A stretch of DNA of 64,000 bases from Kribbella qitaiheensis (GTDB taxonomy: Bacteria > Actinomycetota > Actinomycetes > Propionibacteriales > Kribbellaceae), in contig NZ_CP043661.1 in the NCBI RefSeq assembly GCF_014217565.1, forward strand, positions 5,394,001-5,458,000. Direction: 5' to 3'. A program made the position numbers and the translations under genes. The notes under the pieces are model-generated. The model was not told where the DNA came from. It saw only the letters and a program-made list of their open reading frames with translations, and did no database searches. Positions 53,934 through 62,118 of the stretch are shown piece by piece. Every line of letters begins with the position of its first letter. The stretch's first letter is position 1.

Positions 53934-54400
53934 GTCTGTGTGGGTGCCTGACTCCACGATTCGGCCGTGGTCCATCACGATGATGCGGTCGGCCTGCTGT
54001 GCCTGGGTCAGGCGTGGGCCACGATCAGCGTGGTACGGCCTTCGGTGGCTGCGGGCTGGCTCGTTCGAGATCGCGTGCATCCGCGCTGCCCGCCTCGGCA
54101 GTTGCTTCATCCAGTACTGCGACCGCCGGGTCGGCCAGCGCCAGTCGCGCCAATGCAACCCGTAGCGCCTGGGCGCCGGTCAGCTGATGACCGTTCTCGC
54201 CCACCTCGGTGTCCAGTCCCTCGGGCAGCGCCTTGACCCACGCGAGCGCTCCGACCAACTCCAGCGCTTCCGAGAACTCGTCGGCACTCGCGTCCGCCCG
54301 TGCCAGCCGTACGTCGTTCACCAGCGGCCCGGAGAACACGTGGATCCCCTGACTGAGCAGGGCCCAACCGTGATCTTCCCATCGATTGACACCGCCGTGA
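53858..54400 (-). pseudogene. ABC transporter ATPase relic (C-terminal part)
   Basis: The minus strand reads ALLSQGIHVFSGPLVNDVRL, EGLDTEVGENGHQLTGAQAL and ALADPAVAVLDEATAEAGSA, which are the Q-loop, the degenerate signature and Walker B of an ABC exporter. After a frameshift near 54040 it continues DRIIVMDHGRIVESGTHTDL and AAGRYAHLWHSWTG, the usual C-terminus. The signature is changed (LTGAQ for LSGGQ). Walker A and the membrane domain are gone. It is the tail of a former export ABC gene. Confidence 0.8.
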
Positions 54401-54425
54401 TATCTCCGTACGGTCTCGCGTTAAT

Positions 54426-54438
54426 AGGAAACTTTCCT
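54426..54438. promoter_or_regulatory. Palindromic ROK operator
   Basis: AGGAAA-C-TTTCCT inside TTAATAGGAAACTTTCCTAA is a near-perfect palindrome 39 bp upstream of the ROK gene start. Similar TTAGGAAA/TTTCCTAA palindromes are known upstream of actinobacterial ROK-controlled sugar genes. It is probably the autoregulatory operator of the downstream operon. Confidence 0.75.
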
Positions 54439-54476
54439 AACAGTTGAGATCGAGGTCGGAAGAAGGGCGGATTCGA

Positions 54477-55676
54477 GTGGCAAGCACCCCCGGGACGCCC
54501 CGTCTGCTCCGCGCGATGAACGATCGCGCCGCTCTCGACCTGCTGCTCACCCAGGGCCCGCTGTCCCGGACCACGCTGGGAAATCTCACCGGCCTGTCGA
54601 AGCCGACCGCGTCGCAACTGCTCGCCAGGCTGGAGAGTGCCGGCCTCGTCCGCGCCCGCGGCACCAGCGCCGGCCGGCCCGGTCCGAACGCTCAGCTCTA
54701 CGAGATCAACGGCAGCTTCGCGTACGTCGCGGGCCTGGACGTCACGCCCACCCGGTTCCGGGCCGCGGTCGCGGACCTGACCGGCAAGGTGGTCGGCACC
54801 TTCGAGTTGCCGACCCCCGGCCGCAGCGCCAAGAGCACGGTCGAGCGGGTCGTGAAGACGATCGACGGCGCGCTCGGCGAAGCCGGCCTCGATCGCGATC
54901 GTCTGCACCGCGTCGCCATCGGCACTCCCGGTGGGTTCGACCCGACCACCGGCCGGTTGCGCTACGCGACCCACCTTCCCGGCTGGCATGCACCCCACCT
55001 GCTCGACGAGCTCGCCGAAGCCATCGCCGTACCGCTCGAGGTCGAGAACGACGTGAACCTCGCAGCTGTGGCCGAACGGCAGGTCGGGCACGCGCAGGAC
55101 AGCGACAACTTCGTGCTGCTGTGGGGCGAGGAGGGCATCGGCGCCGCGATAGTGATCGGTGGCCGGCTGCTCCGCGGCGCGACCGGCGGCGCCGGCGAGG
55201 TCGCCTTCCTGCCACTGCCCGGTACACCGCTGGTCCGCAACGTCGGCCGCAACAACGCCGGTGGTTTCCAGGAGCTCGCCGGCGGTGAGCCGGTCCTCGA
55301 ACTGGCCCGCACGCTAGGCCTCAAAGCCCGTACGCCGGAAGCCGCGATCAGCGTCGCGCTGCACACCCCCGGCGCTGGCGACACCATGCTGAACGAGTTC
55401 GCGCATCGCCTCGCGGTCGGCCTGGCCGCGATCGTCGCCGTGGTCGACCCGGAGCTGATCGTGCTCTCCGGAGGGGTGATCACGGCCGGCGGTGAGCGGC
55501 TGCGCGGACTCGTCCAGAACGAACTCGCCGAGCTCGCAGTGCCGCGACCCCGGTTGCTGATGACCGCCATCCATACCGATCCAGTACTCGCCGGGGCCCT
55601 GCAATCCGCCCTGAGCGCCACCCGCGACGCGGTTTTCGACACCGCCGGCCCGACGAGCGGGGGCAGTACCGACTAG
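54477..55676 (+). CDS. ROK-family transcriptional regulator
   Basis: A 399-residue repressor. The N-terminal winged helix (PLSRTTLGNLTGLSKPTASQ, residues about 28-50) is followed by a ROK sugar-kinase-like domain: YVAGLDVTPTRFRAAVADLT (phosphate-1-like), VENDVNLAAVAERQVGHA and the ATP-like LSGGVITAGGERL. GTG 54477 follows AAGGGCGG. Upstream lies the palindrome AGGAAACTTTCCT. It is the first gene of a sugar operon and very likely represses it, with a phosphosugar or imported sugar as inducer. Confidence 0.9.
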   Translation: MASTPGTPRLLRAMNDRAALDLLLTQGPLSRTTLGNLTGLSKPTASQLLARLESAGLVRARGTSAGRPGPNAQLYEINGSFAYVAGLDVTPTRFRAAVADLTGKVVGTFELPTPGRSAKSTVERVVKTIDGALGEAGLDRDRLHRVAIGTPGGFDPTTGRLRYATHLPGWHAPHLLDELAEAIAVPLEVENDVNLAAVAERQVGHAQDSDNFVLLWGEEGIGAAIVIGGRLLRGATGGAGEVAFLPLPGTPLVRNVGRNNAGGFQELAGGEPVLELARTLGLKARTPEAAISVALHTPGAGDTMLNEFAHRLAVGLAAIVAVVDPELIVLSGGVITAGGERLRGLVQNELAELAVPRPRLLMTAIHTDPVLAGALQSALSATRDAVFDTAGPTSGGSTD

Positions 55677-55770
55677 ACCGCCAGACCAGACACCTCACCC
55701 GGACAGGGAAAGCCGACCTGCGCCGGTGGATCCGCACACCCTCATGAACGCCAGATCAGGAGAATCGGAA

Positions 55771-57099
55771 ATGCCCCGAGTTCACAGAGCCGTCATCGCC
55801 GCCGCGGCGATCGCGCTGCTCGGTACCGCCTGCACCGGTACGTCGGCCGCGCCGAAGGCCAGCGACGACGCCACCCAAGAGACCACGATCACCTTCTGGC
55901 ACGGCTGGAGCGCGCCGAGCGAGGTGGCCGCCATCGATGCCAACATCAAGGCGTTCGAGGCGAAGTTCCCCAACATCAAGGTGAAGGTGGTCGGCAACAT
56001 CGCCGACGACAAGATCAAGCAGGCGCTGCGCGCGGGCGGCCCGAACTCGCCCGACGTGGTGTCGTCGTTCACCACCGACAACGTCGGCACGTTCTGTGCG
56101 TCGCACGTGTTCGCGGACCTGAAGCCCTTCTTGGACAAGTCCGGTGTGGATCTGGACAAGACCTTCCCGAAGCCGCTGCAGGACTACACGCAGTTCCACG
56201 GCACCCGCTGCACGCTGCCGCTGCTGAACGACGCGTACGGCCTGTACTACAACAAGGACGCGTTCAAGGCGGCCGGGATCGCGAACCCGCCGAAGACGAT
56301 GTCCGAGTTCGACGCGGCCGCGAAGAAGCTGACCAAGGTCAAGGGTGACGGCTTCTCCCAGCTCGGCTTCATGCCGAACTTCCACGGCTTCGAGTCCACC
56401 ACCACGCACTTCGCGGCGCAGTGGAACCCGACCTACTTCACCGGTGAGGGCAAGTCGAACCTGGCCGCCGACCCGGCCTTCGCCAGCATGCTGAAGTGGC
56501 AGGGCAACCTGGTCAAGGAGCTCGGCGGCTTCGCCAAGCTGGAGAAGTACCGGGCCGCCTTCGGTGACGAGTTCGGTGCCAAGAACCCGTTCCACACCGG
56601 CCAGGTCGCGATGGCGATCGACGGTGAGTGGCGGCTCGGGATGGCCAAGGAGGCCGGGGTCAAGTTCACCATCGGCGTCGCGCCGTTCCCGGTCCCGGAC
56701 GACCAGGCCGACAGCTACGGCAAGGGCTACCTGTCCGGCACCATCGTCGGCATCGCGAACACCAGCCAGAAGCAGAACGCGGCCTGGGAGCTGGTCAAGT
56801 TCATGACCACCGACACCGATGCCGTGGTCAGCTTCGCCAACGCGATCCACAACGTGCCGTCCACGCTGGACGCGCTGAAGTCGCCCAAACTGGTGGCGGA
56901 CGAGAACTTCAAGACGTTCCTCGAGATCGCCCAGCACGAGAAGAGCAGCACCACGCCGGCCAGCTCGAACGGCGGCGCCTACCAGCTCACCCTGCAGGAC
57001 TTCGGCTACGCCTTCGAGGCCGGTAAGCAGACAGACCTCGCGGCCGGCCTGGCGAAGACCGACGCGCAGGTCGACAAGGACATCGCGCAGGCGAAGTGA
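55771..57099 (+). CDS. Sugar ABC transporter binding lipoprotein
   Basis: A 442-residue extracellular solute-binding protein (family 1). The signal peptide ends in a lipobox LLGTAC (Cys21). The body begins TTITFWHGWSAPSEVAAIDA, a typical start, with LPLLNDAYGLYYNKDAFKAA (hinge) and GQVAMAIDGEWRLGMAKEAG (the conserved G-x-x-A-M binding segment). Substrate is a sugar or oligosaccharide; context suggests a beta-glycoside or amino-sugar. ATG 55771 follows AGGAGA. Permease genes follow 1 bp later. Confidence 0.9.
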   Translation: MPRVHRAVIAAAAIALLGTACTGTSAAPKASDDATQETTITFWHGWSAPSEVAAIDANIKAFEAKFPNIKVKVVGNIADDKIKQALRAGGPNSPDVVSSFTTDNVGTFCASHVFADLKPFLDKSGVDLDKTFPKPLQDYTQFHGTRCTLPLLNDAYGLYYNKDAFKAAGIANPPKTMSEFDAAAKKLTKVKGDGFSQLGFMPNFHGFESTTTHFAAQWNPTYFTGEGKSNLAADPAFASMLKWQGNLVKELGGFAKLEKYRAAFGDEFGAKNPFHTGQVAMAIDGEWRLGMAKEAGVKFTIGVAPFPVPDDQADSYGKGYLSGTIVGIANTSQKQNAAWELVKFMTTDTDAVVSFANAIHNVPSTLDALKSPKLVADENFKTFLEIAQHEKSSTTPASSNGGAYQLTLQDFGYAFEAGKQTDLAAGLAKTDAQVDKDIAQAK

Positions 57100-57100
57100 C

Positions 57101-58048
57101 ATGACGATCATCTCGGTAGGACTATTACGCAAGCGCCGCCGCGAACGGCTGCGCAACCTCGCTTTCCTGTCCCCGTGGCTGATCGGGGTCAGCGTCTTCT
57201 TCCTCTACCCGCTGCTCTCGACGGTCTACTTCAGCTTCATGAAGTACGACGGGTTCACACCGCCGACCTGGGTCGGGCTGAAGAACTGGACCTACGTCTT
57301 CAGCGACTACCCGTTCTTCTGGCCCGCGCTCCGCAACACCCTGTGGCTCGTCATCGTGATGGTGTCGCTGCGGGTGCTGTTCGGCCTCGGCATCGGCCTG
57401 CTGATCACCAAGGTGAAGACCGGCGCCGGATTCTTCCGGACCGCCTTCTACCTGCCGTACCTGGCGCCGCCGGTGGCCGCGACGATGGCGTTCGCGTTCC
57501 TGCTCAACCCGGGCACCGGGCCGGTGAACAACATCCTCGGCTCGCTCGGGCTGCCGCAGCCGGGCTGGTTCAACGATCCGCACTGGTCCAAGCCGGCGCT
57601 GACTCTCCTTGCCCTGTGGGGAATCGGCGACCTGATGGTGATCTTCATGGCCTCGCTGCTCGATGTGCCGATGGACCAGTACGAGGCGGCCTCGCTCGAC
57701 GGCGCGGGCTGGTGGCAGCGGTTCCGGTTCGTCACGATGCCGAACATCCAGCCGATCGTGTTGTTCGCGGTCATCACCGGCGTGATCCAGACCATGCAGT
57801 ACTACACGCAACCACTCGTCGCGGGAAAAGTCGCGAGCGGTGTCATCGGTGGCTCGGGGCAGCAGTTCGAGCCGGGCTACCCGGAGAAGTCGACGCTGAC
57901 CCTGCCGCAACTCGTGTACCACCTGGGTTTCCAGCGGTTCGACACCGGTGGTGCCTGCGTGATCGCGCTGGTGCTGTTCGCGCTGGCGATGGTGTTCACG
58001 GCGTTCTTGATGCGCCGCGGCAGTGGCTTCCTGGCCACGGACGACTAG
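57101..58048 (+). CDS. Sugar ABC transporter permease (MalF-like)
   Basis: A 315-residue permease with six main helices. FLSPWLIGVSVFFLYPLLST opens it, and the EAA cytosolic loop is YEAASLDGAGWWQRFRFVTM. Its ATG lies 1 base after the stop of the binding-protein gene. Forms a heterodimer with the next permease. Confidence 0.9.
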   Translation: MTIISVGLLRKRRRERLRNLAFLSPWLIGVSVFFLYPLLSTVYFSFMKYDGFTPPTWVGLKNWTYVFSDYPFFWPALRNTLWLVIVMVSLRVLFGLGIGLLITKVKTGAGFFRTAFYLPYLAPPVAATMAFAFLLNPGTGPVNNILGSLGLPQPGWFNDPHWSKPALTLLALWGIGDLMVIFMASLLDVPMDQYEAASLDGAGWWQRFRFVTMPNIQPIVLFAVITGVIQTMQYYTQPLVAGKVASGVIGGSGQQFEPGYPEKSTLTLPQLVYHLGFQRFDTGGACVIALVLFALAMVFTAFLMRRGSGFLATDD

Positions 58049-58061
58049 GGGACTGCTTGCC

Positions 58062-58970
58062 ATGAGCAACTTACTGATCGATCGCGAGCCGGAGGTTCCG
58101 GTGGCCCCGGCCCCCGGTCTGACAGCGGCGGGACGCGCGGCACGCCGTACGAGGTTCCTGAACTGGGTCGCGGTGCACTCGTTGGCGCTAGCGGCGGCGC
58201 TGTTCTTCGTGCTGCCGTTCGTGTTCGTCTTCCTGACCGCACTGATGAGCGACCAGCAGGCCCTGACCCGCGACCTGTGGCCGGACACCTGGCACTGGGA
58301 GAACCTGCGCACGGTGTGGGACACCCCGGGCTTCCTGACCTGGTGGAAGAACACCATCCTGTACGCCGGGCTGGGTACCGTGCTGACGCTGGTCTCGAGT
58401 ATCCCGGTCGCCTACGCGCTGGCCCGGTTCAAGTTCCGCGGCCGCAACTTCGCGATGCTGCTGGTGATCTCCACGATGATGCTGCCGCCCCAGGTCGTGA
58501 TCGTGCCGATGTACCTGTTCTGGGCCAAGCAGTTGCACCTGTCCGGAACGTTGTGGCCGCTGATCATCCCGATGGCGTTCACGGACGCGTTCTCGATCTT
58601 CCTGCTACGCCAGTTCCTGCTGACCATCCCGAAGGAGTACGTCGACGCGGCCAAGGTGGACGGCTGCGGCGACCTCAAGGCGCTGCTCCGGATCGTGCTG
58701 CCGATGGCCAAACCAGCCGTCGCGGCGGTCGCGCTGTTCCAGTTCTTCTCTTGTTGGAACGACTACTTCGGACCGCAGATCTACGCCAGCGAGAATCCGG
58801 CCGCCTGGACACTCAGCTACGGCCTGGAAAGCTTCAAGGGCGCCCACCACACCAACTGGAACCTCACCATGGCAGCGACCCTGCTGGTGATGGCGCCGGT
58901 GATCATCCTGTTCTTCTTCGCCCAAAAGGCCTTCATCGAAGGCGTCACACTCACAGGGGTCAAAGGTTGA
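58062..58970 (+). CDS. Sugar ABC transporter permease (MalG-like)
   Basis: A 302-residue permease. After a short cytosolic N-terminus come six helices (FFVLPFVFVFLTALMSDQQA) and the EAA loop YVDAAKVDGCGDLKALLRIV. The usual C-terminal FIEGVTLTGVKG is present. It completes the membrane part of the importer. No ATP-binding subunit gene occurs in the operon, so a shared MsiK-like ATPase elsewhere is expected. Its TGA overlaps the TTG start of the next gene. Confidence 0.9.
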   Translation: MSNLLIDREPEVPVAPAPGLTAAGRAARRTRFLNWVAVHSLALAAALFFVLPFVFVFLTALMSDQQALTRDLWPDTWHWENLRTVWDTPGFLTWWKNTILYAGLGTVLTLVSSIPVAYALARFKFRGRNFAMLLVISTMMLPPQVVIVPMYLFWAKQLHLSGTLWPLIIPMAFTDAFSIFLLRQFLLTIPKEYVDAAKVDGCGDLKALLRIVLPMAKPAVAAVALFQFFSCWNDYFGPQIYASENPAAWTLSYGLESFKGAHHTNWNLTMAATLLVMAPVIILFFFAQKAFIEGVTLTGVKG

Positions 58971-60220
58971 AACTCACAGTCGTCGGTGGCGGATCCACCT
59001 ACACGCCTGAACTCATCGACGGGTTCGCGCGGTTGCGTGACTCACTGCCGGTCTCCGAGCTCGTGCTCGTCGACCCGGCGGCCGACCGGCTCGAGCTGGT
59101 CGGTGGGCTCGCACGGCGTATCTTCGCGAAACAAGGCCATCCTGGCCGCATCGTCACCACGTCCGACCTGGACGAGGGGATCGAGGGTGCGGACGCGGTC
59201 TTGCTCCAGCTCCGGGTCGGCGGGCAAGCGGCCCGGAACTCCGACGAGACGTGGCCGCTCGAATGCGGTTGCGTCGGCCAGGAGACCACCGGCGCCGGTG
59301 GCCTGGCGAAGGCGCTGCGGACGGTCCCCGTCGTACTCGACATCGCCGAGCGGGTCCGGCAGTCCAACCCGGACGCGTGGATCATCGACTTCACCAACCC
59401 GGTCGGGATCGTCACCCGCGCGCTGCTGACCGAGGGCCACAAGGCCGTCGGGCTGTGCAACGTGGCGATCGGGTTCCAGCGGCGGTTCGCGAAGTTCCTC
59501 GGCGTCACGCCGGAGGAGGTCGCGCTCGACCACGTCGGGCTGAACCACCTCACCTGGGAGCGCGGCGTCACGGTCAACGGCGAGAACGTGCTGCCGAAGC
59601 TGTTGGCGTCGCACGCCGGTGAGCTTGCCGACGACCTGAAGCTGCCGCCCGAGTTGCTGCTGCGGCTCGGCGTCGTCCCGTCGTACTACCTGCGGTACTT
59701 CTATGCCCACGACGAGGTGGTTCGCGAGCTGCTGGAGAAGCCGTCGCGCGCTGCCGAGGTGACGAAGATCGAGAAGGAACTGCTGGACCTGTACGCCGAC
59801 CCGACGCTGGACGAGAAGCCCGCGTTGCTGGAGCAGCGCGGCGGGGCCTACTACTCGGAGGCAGCGGTCGCACTGGCGTCATCGCTGCTGAACGACATCG
59901 GTGACGTCCAGGTCGTCAACACCCTGAACAACGGGGCGCTGCCGTTCCTCCCGGACGACGCGGTGATCGAGGTCCCGGCGACGGTCGGAGCGGCCGGTAC
60001 GACGCCGTTGCCGATCTCGCCGCTCGAGCCGTTGTACGCCGGGCTGGTCGCGAACCTCACGGCGTACGAGAATCTAGCTCTCGAAGCGGCTCTGAAGGGT
60101 GGTGCGGAAAGGGTGTTCAACGCACTGCTGGCGCATCCGCTGATCGGGCAGATCGAGTACGCGAACGCCCTGACCGACAAGCTGCTGGCGCACAACCGCG
60201 AGTACCTTCCGTGGGCATGA
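58967..60220 (+). CDS. GH4-family 6-phospho-beta-glucosidase-like enzyme
   Basis: A 417-residue GH4 enzyme. NAD-binding GGGSTYTPELIDGFARL is at the start, IIDFTNPVGIVTRALL follows, and the metal/NAD site includes the Cys of GLCNVAIGFQRRF and LDHVGLNHLTWERGV; GAYYSEAAVALASSLLNDIG is the conserved late helix. GH4 enzymes cleave phosphorylated glycosides by an NAD/Mn-dependent redox mechanism. The TTG start at 58967 overlaps the permease stop (TTGA). As uptake is by ABC transport, which does not phosphorylate, the kinase encoded next may supply the phosphorylated substrate. Confidence 0.9.
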   Translation: MKLTVVGGGSTYTPELIDGFARLRDSLPVSELVLVDPAADRLELVGGLARRIFAKQGHPGRIVTTSDLDEGIEGADAVLLQLRVGGQAARNSDETWPLECGCVGQETTGAGGLAKALRTVPVVLDIAERVRQSNPDAWIIDFTNPVGIVTRALLTEGHKAVGLCNVAIGFQRRFAKFLGVTPEEVALDHVGLNHLTWERGVTVNGENVLPKLLASHAGELADDLKLPPELLLRLGVVPSYYLRYFYAHDEVVRELLEKPSRAAEVTKIEKELLDLYADPTLDEKPALLEQRGGAYYSEAAVALASSLLNDIGDVQVVNTLNNGALPFLPDDAVIEVPATVGAAGTTPLPISPLEPLYAGLVANLTAYENLALEAALKGGAERVFNALLAHPLIGQIEYANALTDKLLAHNREYLPWA

Positions 60221-61239
60221 CGATGGTGCAGGGGATTCAGCCGCTCGTGCCGGGCGGTGTGCTTGCCTTCGACGCCGGCAACAGCAAGACCGACGTGGCC
60301 CTGGTGTCCGCGGACGGACGAGTGCTCGGTACTGCGCGGGGTGGTGGCTTCGAGCCGCACATCGTGGGTGCGTTCGCCGCCGTCGAGGGGCTCGCGCCGC
60401 TCGTCGCCGAGGCGGCTCTCGAAGCCGGGCTGACCCTTGGCGAGGTGCCGCTCGTGCAGCAGATCTCCGCGTGTATGGCGAACGCGGACCTGCCGATCGA
60501 GGAGGAGCGCCTCGCTCAGGCCTTCGAGAGCTTCGGCTGGGCCGAGTCCGTGTACGTCGCGAACGACACCTTCGCGCTGCTCCGCGCGGGTGTCGACGAA
60601 CCGCGTGGCGTAGCTGTGGTGTGCGGTGCCGGCATCAACTGCGCCGGACTGCTTCCGGACGGCCGTACTGCGCGGTTCCCGGCGGTCGGCAAGATCTCCG
60701 GTGACTGGGGTGGCGGCCAGCAGTTGGCCGACGAGGCGTTCTCGGCCGCGGCAAGAGCCGACGACGGGCGTGGGCCCGCTACTGCCCTGACGACGGCTCT
60801 GCCCGCGCACTACGGGGTCGGGTCGGTGACCGAGTTGATCGAGGCTCTCCACCTTGGCGACATCCCTGTTGCCCGCCGGTTGGAGGCGACTCCGTTGCTC
60901 TTCCAGGTCGCGGCCGCCGGTGATGCGGTGGCGGCGGACGTGGTTCGGCACCAGGCGGAGGAGATCGTCGCCATGGCCGTTGTGGCGATGCGGCGCCTCG
61001 ACATGCTGGACGAGCCGACCGACGTGGTGCTGGGCGGCGGCGTACTGACTGCTGGGCACCCGATGCTGATTGAGACGGTGACGCGGCTGCTGTCGGCCGC
61101 TGCTCCGAAGGCGGTGCCGCACGTCGTCGACGTACCGCCGGTGGTCGGTGCGGCGCTGCTCGGGCTCGATCGGACAAGGGCTGTATCGACCGCCCACTCG
61201 CAGCTCCGCGCGGCCTTCGCGCCGTCGCCGGCAGCCTGA
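60217..61239 (+). CDS. BadF/BadG-type sugar kinase (GlcNAc-kinase-like)
   Basis: A 340-residue ASKHA-fold kinase. VLAFDAGNSKTDVALVSADG is the phosphate-1 loop, VVCGAGINCAGLLPDGRTAR and PAVGKISGDWGGGQQLADEA are typical of the BadF/N-acetylglucosamine-kinase group, and DVVLGGGVLTAGHP is the adenosine motif. ATG 60217 overlaps the GH4 stop (ATGA), so the two are coupled. It likely phosphorylates an imported sugar for, or released by, the GH4 enzyme. A strong terminator follows. Confidence 0.87.
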   Translation: MTMVQGIQPLVPGGVLAFDAGNSKTDVALVSADGRVLGTARGGGFEPHIVGAFAAVEGLAPLVAEAALEAGLTLGEVPLVQQISACMANADLPIEEERLAQAFESFGWAESVYVANDTFALLRAGVDEPRGVAVVCGAGINCAGLLPDGRTARFPAVGKISGDWGGGQQLADEAFSAAARADDGRGPATALTTALPAHYGVGSVTELIEALHLGDIPVARRLEATPLLFQVAAAGDAVAADVVRHQAEEIVAMAVVAMRRLDMLDEPTDVVLGGGVLTAGHPMLIETVTRLLSAAAPKAVPHVVDVPPVVGAALLGLDRTRAVSTAHSQLRAAFAPSPAA

Positions 61240-61258
61240 TTTGCGGCTGACCTGAACC

Positions 61259-61298
61259 GGGTGGTCCGGTCCCGGCCTCATGCGGGACTGGACCACCC
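61259..61298. terminator. Bidirectional hairpin terminator
   Basis: 16-bp stem GGGTGGTCCGGTCCCG / CGGGACTGGACCACCC with one mismatch and loop GCCTCATG, followed by TTTCC on the plus strand. It ends the sugar operon and the convergent DUF1990 gene. Confidence 0.85.
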
Positions 61299-61308
61299 TT
61301 TCCAGCCG

Positions 61309-61833
61309 TTATCGGCTGGCGAGGCGTTTGAGAGTTGCGGCGTACCGGTGCGCGAAGAAGGCCTGCGCCCGGCGCCCAACAGGCCCACCGAGGCGGGTGT
61401 ACCAGGTTGCCGGGCGGCTGTAGGCGCGCAGAGTGAAGAACACCTCGTCGGCTTCGCGAGTGATGAGGAACGACTCCTCGCCCGACTCGGGATGACCGGC
61501 CAGCGTGCCGTACGCGAAGCCGACCCGGTCCGGCTCGTCGACTGTCCAGACCACCCGGCAAGGCACCGGCAGTCCGAGCGAACCGACGCCAAGCCGGCCG
61601 AGCGAGTTGGTGCCGATCACCGCGGGACTGTCGGTCGCCTTGATCCGGACGCCGGCGGCGCTGTGCATCTTCCAGCTCATCAACGCTTCCGCGGCCCGCC
61701 GGAACACCTTGTCACCGTGCCCGATCGACTCCCGATGCTCCAGCCGGTGATACCCGACCGGCGTCTTGTCGACACTCGTCGACCCGACCGCGTCATAGCT
61801 GAACCTGAGCCCACCAAGATCTGCCAGCTTCAT
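61309..61833 (-). CDS. DUF1990 family protein
   Basis: A 174-residue protein of the DUF1990 (YndH-like) family: FSYDAVGSTSVDKTPVGYHR at the start, GFAYGTLAGHPESGEESFLI in the centre and ATWYTRLGGPVGRRAQAFFA at the end. The fold is a START-like barrel; biochemical role unknown. In many genomes it is adjacent to yndJ, and a yndJ-like relic precedes it here, overlapping by 4 bp. Confidence 0.87.
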   Translation of the reverse strand: MKLADLGGLRFSYDAVGSTSVDKTPVGYHRLEHRESIGHGDKVFRRAAEALMSWKMHSAAGVRIKATDSPAVIGTNSLGRLGVGSLGLPVPCRVVWTVDEPDRVGFAYGTLAGHPESGEESFLITREADEVFFTLRAYSRPATWYTRLGGPVGRRAQAFFAHRYAATLKRLASR

Positions 61834-62118
61834 CTTTTGTCCCCTTCAGCCATCACCCGTCGCCAGGCCAGTAACCCACACAACCCGAAGTCAATCGCGA
61901 TCGCGACGCCGTGTCTGGCGACCATCCACTCCAACGGTAGGTACGGCGTCGAAATCACATGCCCCAGCGCCCAACTCACCGCGAGCAACATCGTCACAAC
62001 CAGCACCGAGGCGGAGACCGTCAGCAGCACCGCGGTCGGCCGGTCGACCACCCGTGAGCCCGAGCGGCACGATCACGAGCATGCCCAGGCTCACCACCAG
62101 ATGGATGAGTACGGTCAA
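61830..62118 (-). pseudogene. YndJ-like membrane protein, internally deleted and frameshifted
   Basis: From a TTG at 62118 (overlapping the LCP stop) the frame gives LTVLIHLVVSLGMLVIVPLG, the kind of N-terminal helix seen in YndJ. It shifts near 62055 into DRPTAVLLTVSASVLVVTML and VARHGVAIAIDFGLCGLLAW, which looks like the C-terminal two helices. The central roughly 200 residues are missing. Identification rests on these ends and on the DUF1990 neighbour. Confidence 0.5.

Noticed and set aside
55756-57156. 466-codon minus-strand open frame opposite the sugar-binding lipoprotein
   Set aside because: Leu/Val/Arg-rich translation without domain signs, fully covered by a confident gene in the opposite direction.
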